From contig DASSJI010000124.1 of the NCBI GenBank assembly GCA_035691285.1, forward strand, positions 1 through 23,629: a stretch of DNA of 23,629 bases. The letters are read 5' to 3'. Below, piece after piece: positions 7,504 to 14,202 of this stretch. This DNA comes from DATFEN01 sp035691285 (GTDB lineage Bacteria > Acidobacteriota > Vicinamibacteria > Fen-336). A program made the position numbers and the translations under genes. The notes under the pieces were generated by a model. That model searched no databases, had not been told where the DNA came from, and saw nothing but the letters and a program-made list of their open reading frames with translations. Each line of letters starts with the position of its first letter. The first letter of the stretch is position 1.

Positions 7504-9513
7504 GTGACCGCGCTTGCGATGGCCATCGGCGGGACGCTGCTGCCGCTGCTCGCGCCTCGGCCCTTCTTCTCGCCCGACGAGGCCTTCTACGCTCAGGTGG
7601 CGCGCGAGATGGGCGAGACGGGCGACTACGTGGTCCCACGCTTCGACGGCGAGCCCTGGCTCGAGAAGCCGCCTCTCCTCGCCTGGGTCTTGAGCGGCGC
7701 CTTCGGGCTCCTTGGCTGGGGCTTCCCCGCCGCGGCGGCCGTCAACGTCCTGGCGACGCTCGCCACGGCCGGGGTCGTCGCAGCTCACGCGTCACGCACG
7801 AGCGGACCCGCGGCGGCGTTCTTCGCCTTCTGCGCCTACCTGACCATGCTGGGACCGCCCACCGCGGCCGGCACCGCCCTCACGGACCCTGTCCTCACGC
7901 TGTGTACCACTGCCGCCGTTGCGGTGTGCTCGACCCGGCGCCGCGGCGCCGCGATCCTGTGCGGAGCGCTCCTGGGACTCGGTGTGCTGACCAAGGGCCC
8001 CGTGGCTCCCCTGGTCGTGCTGCCCGCGGTGGTCGCGGGCGGACTGCCCTCCCTTCGTCGCTGCGTCCGCCAGGCGCTCGTCGTGATCTCCGTCGCCGTC
8101 ACCGTGGCCGCTCCATGGCTCGTCCTGCTCGCCTCGCGCGGACTGTGGAGCGAGTTCGGAAGCGTCTTTCTCGGCCAGCACGTCCTGCAGCGCGCGATGG
8201 CGGCGGAGCGGCAGGGCGGACCGCTCTGGTACTACGTGCCGGTCCTGTGGCTCGTCGCCTTCCCTTGGGGCACGCAAGCGCTCCTGAGCCTGGCGCAGTG
8301 GCGCCATTGGCTGACCCGGTCCGAGGTGGCGACCCTGGCCCTCGGACTGCTCGGTTTTTCGCTTGCGGCCACCAAGCTGCCGCACTATCTCCTGCCTCTT
8401 CTTCCGTGGATCGCCGTGGCGCTCGGCCGCCTGGCCGCCGCGCAGTGGAGCGGCTCATCCCCAGGCGCTCCCATCGTGGCGACCCGGCTGGGCGGTATCG
8501 CGGCCGGCCTCGTGATCGGCCTGCTCCCGTACTGGGGGCCCGAGCCGCCGCTCGCCGGCCTCGTGCCCGAAGCGCTGCGCCCTCTCCTGCTGCTGACAGC
8601 GGCGACCTGTCCGATCCTCGGCTTCCTCCAGGGCCGGCGATGGCTGCGGCTGACGTGGCTGGTGTGGGCCGCCGTGGCGCTCCTGCTCCGGATCGTCCTG
8701 CTCTTCGTGAGCGTCCCCACGGCGAATGGGATGCTGGTGGAGGAGCCCGTGGCCCGCATCGCAAGAGACGCGTCCCGGTCCGCCCGCCTGCTCGTCGCTC
8801 ACCGATACTTCCGGCCCTATCTCGTCGCGTACGGCGTGCGCGGTTGGCGCGTCACCGCGAGCCCCCTCGAGCTGGCCGCGACCCTGGAGGCCGCCTCGGC
8901 CGGCGATTCGACCCTCGCCCTGACGAGCGACCTGTACGAGGGCGAGCTGCGGGCGGCCGCGGCCCGCGGCCACGTCCTCGAGGAGCTCGGACGCGTTCGA
9001 GGTCTCGGGGTGTTGGGGGGACCCCTCCAGGAGGTCGCGCTGTTCCGCATCCAGAAAGGCAGCGATCCTGGCTCGTGGTTCACCGACTTCAGGTCTCTCG
9101 GCCCGGCTGACCGAGGCTTCGGGGTGCGAGAAAAGCTTCCCAAGACGGATCCGTATCGTTGGACTGTCCAACCGGTCGCGGAGCTCGCTGTTCCCGCCCA
9201 GCCTGCGCGCTCCGCGACCCTCCGACTTCGCTGCTGGGGCCCCTCGTTCGGTTCGCCGCCACAGACGCTGGACGTGCGCCTCAACGGGCGCAGTCTCGGC
9301 AAGGCTACGCTGCCCACGCGGAGCTCCACGCTCTCGTTCACGGTGCCGCTGTCCGCCCTGCGAGCGGCGCCTCAGCATCTGGAGCTCGAAGTGTCCCCGC
9401 TCGTGTACCCGGCGTTCTGGGACGCCTCGAGCAAGGACGCTCGGGCGTTGGGTGTTGCCCTCGAATGGTTGTCCCTGGGCGTCGGCTCGCCCCGTATCGA
9501 CCTCCTGCGCTAG
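7504..9513 (+). CDS. ArnT/PMT-type membrane glycosyltransferase with C-terminal RWT domain
   Basis: This 669-residue protein has a polytopic N-terminal part (roughly residues 1-410, about a dozen hydrophobic segments) of the GT-C fold. The first external loop has SPDEAFYAQ (Asp25-Glu26), then GDYVVPRFDGEPWLEKPPLLAW, the signature of ArnT / GT39-GT83 enzymes that use polyprenyl-phosphate sugars on the periplasmic face. The acidic pair is the expected metal or catalytic site. From about residue 530 a soluble domain has YRWT, LDVRLNG and DARALGVALEWLSL. It matches the tandem domains of the two large SGNH proteins, so the same module is shared across unrelated catalytic folds. The start is GTG at 7504, or ATG at 7519; an in-frame stop at 7414 limits extension. 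It probably transfers a sugar to the exported glycan or lipid carrier; the donor is unknown. Confidence 0.88.
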   Translation: MTALAMAIGGTLLPLLAPRPFFSPDEAFYAQVAREMGETGDYVVPRFDGEPWLEKPPLLAWVLSGAFGLLGWGFPAAAAVNVLATLATAGVVAAHASRTSGPAAAFFAFCAYLTMLGPPTAAGTALTDPVLTLCTTAAVAVCSTRRRGAAILCGALLGLGVLTKGPVAPLVVLPAVVAGGLPSLRRCVRQALVVISVAVTVAAPWLVLLASRGLWSEFGSVFLGQHVLQRAMAAERQGGPLWYYVPVLWLVAFPWGTQALLSLAQWRHWLTRSEVATLALGLLGFSLAATKLPHYLLPLLPWIAVALGRLAAAQWSGSSPGAPIVATRLGGIAAGLVIGLLPYWGPEPPLAGLVPEALRPLLLLTAATCPILGFLQGRRWLRLTWLVWAAVALLLRIVLLFVSVPTANGMLVEEPVARIARDASRSARLLVAHRYFRPYLVAYGVRGWRVTASPLELAATLEAASAGDSTLALTSDLYEGELRAAAARGHVLEELGRVRGLGVLGGPLQEVALFRIQKGSDPGSWFTDFRSLGPADRGFGVREKLPKTDPYRWTVQPVAELAVPAQPARSATLRLRCWGPSFGSPPQTLDVRLNGRSLGKATLPTRSSTLSFTVPLSALRAAPQHLELEVSPLVYPAFWDASSKDARALGVALEWLSLGVGSPRIDLLR

Positions 9514-9516
9514 GAG

Positions 9517-9546
9517 CGGCCGGCGTTGACACCTCCTGTCGGCCGC
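9517..9546. repeat. inverted repeat GCGGCCG / CGGCCGC spanning a -35 box
   Basis: Perfect 7-bp arms at 9517-9523 and 9540-9546 flank 16 nt that contain the TTGACA of the next promoter. It begins 4 nt after the stop of the GT gene. It may end the upstream transcript or act as an operator; no T-run follows. Confidence 0.35.
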
Positions 9547-9555
9547 GGATAGGCT
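9526..9555 (+). promoter_or_regulatory. sigma-70-type promoter for the Wzy-like gene
   Basis: TTGACA at 9526-9531, then TAGGCT at 9550-9555 (18-bp spacing; a shifted GATAGG gives 16). It lies in the only gap between the GT gene and the Wzy-like gene. A GGAGG site follows at 9568. The resemblance to the promoter at 3050 supports it. Confidence 0.5.
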
Positions 9556-9567
9556 CCGGCGGCTACC

Positions 9568-9572
9568 GGAGG
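9568..9572 (+). promoter_or_regulatory. ribosome binding site pointing to a non-canonical ACG start
   Basis: GGAGG is followed after 5 nt by ACG (9578) in frame with the Wzy-like protein. There is no in-frame ATG, GTG or TTG between the upstream stop (9527) and 9710, so this site argues for an ACG start or for a base change at an original ATG. Confidence 0.45.
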
Positions 9573-9577
9573 TCGAA

Positions 9578-11239
9578 ACGCCGGCCCAGCCCATCGCCAT
9601 CGCACTGCTCGCCGGCCTCATCCTGCTCCTCCCGTTCGAGCCCCGGGCGCCGATCGCGCAGCTCTTCGGGGCGCGGCTCACCCTTCTCGAGGCCGCCGCA
9701 GCCGCGGCCGTGGCGGGCCTTGCGATCGTGAACGCGCGAGCGCTGGCTCGCTTGGCGCTGCGTCCGACCCCGCCGCTCGTGTTCGTGACGCTCTTCGCCG
9801 CGGCTCACGTCGCCTCGGCCCTGCTCGCGCCCGCCCACGCGGCCGAGGCGCTGCGCTTCTCCTTGCGCATGGCCGCGATGGCGGCGTTCGCCTGGACCGT
9901 CGCAGCGGCGCCTGCCAGGGCTCGCGGGGCGGGGCTCGTGGCGCTGGCGACGGCGGCTGGCCTCGTCGCGCTGCTCCTCGTGGCGGAAGGCGTGGGCGTG
10001 CGTGGCCTCGATCCCTTCCTGAACCGGTTCCGCGAGTCCCCGTTCAACGTCGGCGGCGTCCGCCGCGCCACGGCCACGACGGAGTATCCGAACGCCGCCG
10101 CTGCCTTCCTCGTGTACGGCATCGCCGCGGCGTCGGGGCTCGTCTCGCGCCTGGCTCGGCCGCTGCTCGCGGTGGTTCCGAGCATGCTCCTGCTCTCGCT
10201 GGGCCTGCTCTACACCTACTCGCGGGGAGCCCTGCTGGCCGCGGGCGTGGGCCTGCTCACGTCGTGGGCGGCGCTCCGCCGGCACGACCTGACGAGCTCC
10301 CGCCAACCACTGGCGGCGCTCGCCATCCTGACCGCAACGACCATCGCCTTCTCGGCGGGCGGCGAGGTGTTCCGACTTCGACTCGTGGCCGAGGGTTGGG
10401 GCACCTACTACCAGGCGGCGTACCGAGCGGCCGAAAACCCGCTGCGACTCCGCCCAGGGGAGACGCGGACCACGGCGGTCGAGCTGACCAACACCGGGAC
10501 CAAGACCTGGTCGGCCGCCGAGGCCTTTCACCTCTCGCACCACTGGCGCCGCGCGGATGGCAACATGCTCCGCTTCGAGGGCGATCGCACCACGCTGACG
10601 CGCGACCTGCCCCCGGGCGAGAGCCTGATCGTGCAGGCGCGCGTAGTGGCCCCCTCCCAGGAAGGCCGCTACGCCCTCGACTGGGACATGGTCCACGAGC
10701 ACACGACCTGGTTCAGCGAGCAGGGAGTCCCCGTGGCCAGGGTCGCGGCCATCGTCGAGGGCGTTGCGGCGCCCCCTCTGGAGGCCAAGGCGCAGCCGGG
10801 CCGCCTCGTTCCCCCGGACGCGCAGTGGCGACCGGGCCGCGCCGAGCTGTGGAGCCTGGCGCTGGCGATGTGGGGCCAGCGACCGCTGCTCGGCGTCGGT
10901 TCCGACAACTTTCGCAGGCTCTACGGTCCGGTTGCGGGGAAGAAGACGTGGGACGCGCGGGTGTATGCCAACAACACGCTGATCGAGGTCGCGGCGACGA
11001 CGGGCCTCGTCGGGCTCGCGGCCTTCGTGGCTCTGCTCGCCGCCTGCGCTCGCGCCGGATGGCAGCACCTCCAGGGCGCATCCGAGCCGTGGGACCGGGC
11101 GGTAGGGGCCGCATTGCTGGCCGCCTTCGCCGCGATCGTCGCCCACGGCGTGCTGGACTATTTCCTCGCCTTCACGGGCCACTACCTGGTGTTCGGCTTC
11201 ATCGCGGGAGCCCTCGGCACGCGGGCGCAGGCCCGGTGA
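9578..11239 (+). CDS. O-antigen polymerase/ligase-like protein (Wzy/WaaL family) with periplasmic Ig-like domain, copy 1
   Basis: A polytopic membrane protein of about 553 residues with the Wzy_C-type core. The loop and motif LWSLALAMWGQRPLLGVGSDNFRRLYG, then NNTLIEVAATTGLVGL, is typical of O-antigen ligases and polymerases, which act on undecaprenyl-linked glycans at the periplasmic face. The large external loop before it (about residues 285-395) holds an Ig-like domain with RPGETRTTAVELTNTGTKTW, resembling the NBR1/FW-type Ig-like domain found in many bacterial secreted proteins. The closest ATG/GTG/TTG start (GTG 9710) would cut off the stretch LPFEPR...TLLEA, which the paralogue at 21798-23480 clearly contains. 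I therefore extend to ACG 9578 behind GGAGG. The stop TGA overlaps the GTG start of the next GT4 gene (GTGA), so the two are translationally coupled. Confidence 0.8.
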   Translation, partial: TPAQPIAIALLAGLILLLPFEPRAPIAQLFGARLTLLEAAAAAAVAGLAIVNARALARLALRPTPPLVFVTLFAAAHVASALLAPAHAAEALRFSLRMAAMAAFAWTVAAAPARARGAGLVALATAAGLVALLLVAEGVGVRGLDPFLNRFRESPFNVGGVRRATATTEYPNAAAAFLVYGIAAASGLVSRLARPLLAVVPSMLLLSLGLLYTYSRGALLAAGVGLLTSWAALRRHDLTSSRQPLAALAILTATTIAFSAGGEVFRLRLVAEGWGTYYQAAYRAAENPLRLRPGETRTTAVELTNTGTKTWSAAEAFHLSHHWRRADGNMLRFEGDRTTLTRDLPPGESLIVQARVVAPSQEGRYALDWDMVHEHTTWFSEQGVPVARVAAIVEGVAAPPLEAKAQPGRLVPPDAQWRPGRAELWSLALAMWGQRPLLGVGSDNFRRLYGPVAGKKTWDARVYANNTLIEVAATTGLVGLAAFVALLAACARAGWQHLQGASEPWDRAVGAALLAAFAAIVAHGVLDYFLAFTGHYLVFGFIAGALGTRAQAR

Positions 11240-12363
11240 TCGTCGGCGTCGACGCCACGTCCCTGGCGGGGCACATGAGCGGCGTGGGGTACTACACCGC
11301 GCGCTTGATCGAGGGCATCGGCGCCGGGGCGGACCGGGGCATCGTCGGCCGCCTGTTGCTCCTCTCGAATCGCGCGATCCGGGCGCCCAGCTCGCCGCGC
11401 ATCGAGGTCTGCCGGCAGGGGCGTTTTCCGGTCCGCGCGGCCTGGATGCAGCTCGTGCTGCCGCTCCTGCTGCGGCGCATCCGGCCCGACCTCGTCCACT
11501 ACACGAACTACCTCGCACCCGTCCTGGGCCAAACGCCCTACGTGGTCAGCATCCACGACATGAGCCTGGCCCTGCTGCCTCAGCTCCACACCCTGAGGAA
11601 GCGCGCGCTCATGTCCACCCTGGTCCCGTACTGCGCGCGGAAGGCCCAAATCGTTCTGACCCCGTCGGAGGCGACGCGGCGAGACGTGGAACGCCTGCTG
11701 GGCATCCCCGGCGACCGGATCAAGGTGATCCCGTACGCCGCGGGGCCGGAATTCCGTCCGACCCCGGATCGGCGCCCCGCCCGCGCCCACGTCGGCGACG
11801 CACCCTATCTCCTCCATGTGGGGACCATCGAGCCCCGGAAGAACCTCGTGCGCGTGTTGCGTGCCTTCGCGCGCGTCGTGGCGTCGCTCCCCGATCACCG
11901 CTTCCTCGTCGTGGGCCAGCCGGGCTGGCTCTACGAAGACGTGCTGCGGGAGCTCGCGCGCCCCGAGCTCCAAGGCCGCGTCGTGATGGCCGGCTACGTA
12001 CAGGAGGCCCAGCTCCCGGCCCTCTACTCGGGCGCGGACGCCTTCGTGTACGCGAGCCTCTACGAGGGCTTCGGGCTGCCCGTGGTCGAGGCGATGGCCT
12101 GTGGCGCGCCGGTCATCACTTCGAGCACGTCGTCGCTGGCCGAGCTGGCCGGTGATGCTGCGAGCCTCGTGGACCCCGAGGACGAGGCGATGCTCTCCGA
12201 GGCGATGCGAAGGCTCTGCACCGACGGCACGCTCCGCGCCGATCTCGCGCGCCGAGGCCGCGCCCGCGCGGCCACGTTCTCGTGGGAGCGCACCGCAGCC
12301 GCTACGGCCGAGGCTTACGCCCAGGCCTTGGATCGCACGCGCCGGCGCGCGTCCTCGCGCTAG
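11236..12363 (+). CDS. GT4-family glycosyltransferase, copy 2
   Basis: This 375-residue GT-B enzyme is a close paralogue of the one at 3139-4254. Shared landmarks are the start (IVGVDATSL), SGVGYYTARLI, HDMSLALLPQ, LTPSEATRRDV, HVGTIEPRKNL and the E-x7-E motif in SLYEGFGLPVVE (Glu277, Glu285) followed by AMACGAPVITS. It should use a nucleotide-sugar donor in the cytoplasm to extend a lipid-linked glycan. The start is GTG at 11236, overlapping the stop of the Wzy-like gene as GTGA. This also gives the same N-terminus as copy 1. It ends 12 bp before the convergent stop of the SGNH copy B gene. Two such similar enzymes in one cluster suggest two successive additions of related sugars, or two parallel glycans; this is inference. 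Confidence 0.93.
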   Translation: MIVGVDATSLAGHMSGVGYYTARLIEGIGAGADRGIVGRLLLLSNRAIRAPSSPRIEVCRQGRFPVRAAWMQLVLPLLLRRIRPDLVHYTNYLAPVLGQTPYVVSIHDMSLALLPQLHTLRKRALMSTLVPYCARKAQIVLTPSEATRRDVERLLGIPGDRIKVIPYAAGPEFRPTPDRRPARAHVGDAPYLLHVGTIEPRKNLVRVLRAFARVVASLPDHRFLVVGQPGWLYEDVLRELARPELQGRVVMAGYVQEAQLPALYSGADAFVYASLYEGFGLPVVEAMACGAPVITSSTSSLAELAGDAASLVDPEDEAMLSEAMRRLCTDGTLRADLARRGRARAATFSWERTAAATAEAYAQALDRTRRRASSR

Positions 12364-12375
12364 CCGAGGTCGGCA

Positions 12376-14187
12376 TCAGGGGTCGTGCTCGCCCGCGAGC
12401 CGGACTGCGTGGACGAAGACCCCCAGCGTTCGACGGTCGCTGATCCCGGGGAAGACGCGAGCGGGCACGAAGGTGCGCTCCGTGGTCAGGCCCACCTCGA
12501 CGTCGGCCCCGCCCCCCGGAGGCAGCTCGATCACATGGATGGACGTCGCGTTCTCCACGCGCAGCACGCGCACGAGTCGCCCGTCGATCTCGACGCGGAC
12601 CGCGGCCGCGCCGTGCGGGTTCCTTCCGGAGGTCTGGAGGACGAGCCTGGTTTCCGAGGCGCGCCGACCGAGTCGAAACCATGCCGTTCCCTGGGTCCAG
12701 CGGCCCGGTCTACCGCCGCCGGGCCAGGGTTCCGGATCCCACCAGCCCTCTCCCAGCTCGGGCAGCGCGCCCGGCTCGCCGAGGTCGAGGCTCGAGGCAA
12801 AGGCCGAAGGCACGAGCGCGGCACGTTGCAGGAAGACCCCGAGGGTCCGTCCGTCGTCCGCCGGCGAGAACGGCCGCTCCGTGTCGAGGCGGACGTCGAT
12901 CTCCCGGCCCGCCACCCCGCTGATGTCGAAGCGTCGAACGACGGGCCCGTTCGGCGCCTCGAGGGTTCCCAGGAGCACGCCGTTGGCCTCGACTCGCAGT
13001 CGGGTTCGGTCCTCCGGGTGATAGAAGCGCGCCTCCACGAGAAGACCCCGCTCGTCCGAGCGTCGCTCGAGGACCAGGACCGCCTGTGCAGCCGTCCAGC
13101 GTCCGGCGACCGAGCCCGCCCACTCCTCGCGAGCCCAGAAGCCGCTGCGCAGCTCGAGCCTCGCGTCGTCCAGGGATCCCGCCTCAACCGCGCTGGCGAA
13201 GCGCCGTGTCGTGTCCACGAGCCCCAGCGACTTGAGGTGCTCGAGGAGCAGCTCCGCGAGCTGGCGGTACCCGGCGCGATTGAGGTGCGAGTCGTCGACG
13301 AACATCTCGCTCCTTCCCGCGAATGCCTGAGCGGCGTCGACCAGCGGCACCTTGCGCTCGTCGGCCACACGCCGCACGACCCCGTTGTAGTCGGGCTCGT
13401 AGGTGACCCAGTAGTCCGGATCGCTCGAGCTGCCCAGGAAGGGCCGGGTCAGCAGCACCGGCGTGCTTCCGACGGAGCGGGCGCCTTCGACGAAAGCGGT
13501 GAGGTTCCCCTCGTACTCCGGGAGCGGAACCCGGTGCGTCGTGGCGCCGCCGGCCCGGTCGCTCCGAACCCACAGCGCGTGCGCGAGCGGCGGGGCCAGT
13601 CGCAGCCATCTCAGCCACCCGAATCGATCGAGGCGAGCCGCGTAGGCGGCGTCGCTCAAGGCGACCCGCTGTGCGTCGTTCGCGCCGAAGCTGAAATAGA
13701 CGACGTCAGGGCGGTAGCCCGCGATCTGCTTGAAGCGCCGCAGCCCCTGGAAGGAGGAGTATCCGTAGACGCCGGCGTTCACGACGCGGATCTCCTCGCC
13801 CTCGCGGGCGTTCAGCGCCGCCAGATCCTCCAGGTCGCCCGGCCAGTGGTAGACCTCTCGGGGCGGGCCCGCCGTGTTCGAGTCGCCGAGGGCAAACACG
13901 ACCTTGACTCCGGGATCGCGCGCCGCCGAAGCCAGGGGGCCCCTGAAGCCCTGCTCGTTGAGCCACGCCAGGCTCGACCTGTCGAACCGCCAGAAGAGCT
14001 GCGGATCGAAGACCGAGTACACGGTGCCGGCGACGTGAAGGCCACGATAGTCGCCGGCCGTACGCGGAGGCAGCAGCTTCAACGGCGAGTAGCGGTAGCC
14101 GATGGCACGCAGGGCTCCCTCGGTGCACGCGATGCCCGCGAGCAGGGTTAGGATGGCGGTGCGCAGGTAGCGCACAGCGGGACTCAT
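12376..14187 (-). CDS. large SGNH hydrolase/acyltransferase-like protein, copy B, with two C-terminal RWT domains
   Basis: This 603-residue protein has an N-terminal membrane anchor (residues about 8-24) and an intact SGNH domain: block I GDSNT (Ser103), block II NAGVYGY (Gly139), block III GAND (Asn170), block V DDSHLNRAGY (Asp298, His301). Two tandem beta-sandwich domains follow (about 347-460 and 479-598). SGNH proteins at glycan loci usually add or remove O-acetyl groups on exported sugars, and that is the likely role, on the outer face of the inner membrane. It is the intact counterpart of copy A (5594-7399). The repeated domains share GRWT, LRVEANG or VRVEIDG, and GRTLGVFLQ or RRTLGVFVH. 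The ATG at 14187 lies only 12 bp from the divergent ATG of the next gene. A CATAAT box 9 nt before it suggests a nearly leaderless mRNA. Confidence 0.87.
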   Translation of the reverse strand: MSPAVRYLRTAILTLLAGIACTEGALRAIGYRYSPLKLLPPRTAGDYRGLHVAGTVYSVFDPQLFWRFDRSSLAWLNEQGFRGPLASAARDPGVKVVFALGDSNTAGPPREVYHWPGDLEDLAALNAREGEEIRVVNAGVYGYSSFQGLRRFKQIAGYRPDVVYFSFGANDAQRVALSDAAYAARLDRFGWLRWLRLAPPLAHALWVRSDRAGGATTHRVPLPEYEGNLTAFVEGARSVGSTPVLLTRPFLGSSSDPDYWVTYEPDYNGVVRRVADERKVPLVDAAQAFAGRSEMFVDDSHLNRAGYRQLAELLLEHLKSLGLVDTTRRFASAVEAGSLDDARLELRSGFWAREEWAGSVAGRWTAAQAVLVLERRSDERGLLVEARFYHPEDRTRLRVEANGVLLGTLEAPNGPVVRRFDISGVAGREIDVRLDTERPFSPADDGRTLGVFLQRAALVPSAFASSLDLGEPGALPELGEGWWDPEPWPGGGRPGRWTQGTAWFRLGRRASETRLVLQTSGRNPHGAAAVRVEIDGRLVRVLRVENATSIHVIELPPGGGADVEVGLTTERTFVPARVFPGISDRRTLGVFVHAVRLAGEHDP

Positions 14188-14196
14188 CGCGCGGAG

Positions 14197-14202
14197 ATTA
14201 TG
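14197..14202 (-). promoter_or_regulatory. -10-like box CATAAT overlapping the start codon of the divergent gene
   Basis: On the minus strand CATAAT (5 of 6 to TATAAT) ends 9 nt before the SGNH copy B ATG. Its last bases are the plus-strand ATG at 14200. No good -35 is seen. A start of transcription 7-9 nt downstream would make the mRNA leaderless. Confidence 0.35.

Noticed and set aside
9563..11518. Minus-strand open frame of about 650 codons opposite the Wzy-like and GT4 genes
   Set aside because: Low-complexity R/G/E/Q-rich translation spanning two real genes on the other strand; no domain or start signal. GC-rich antisense artefact.
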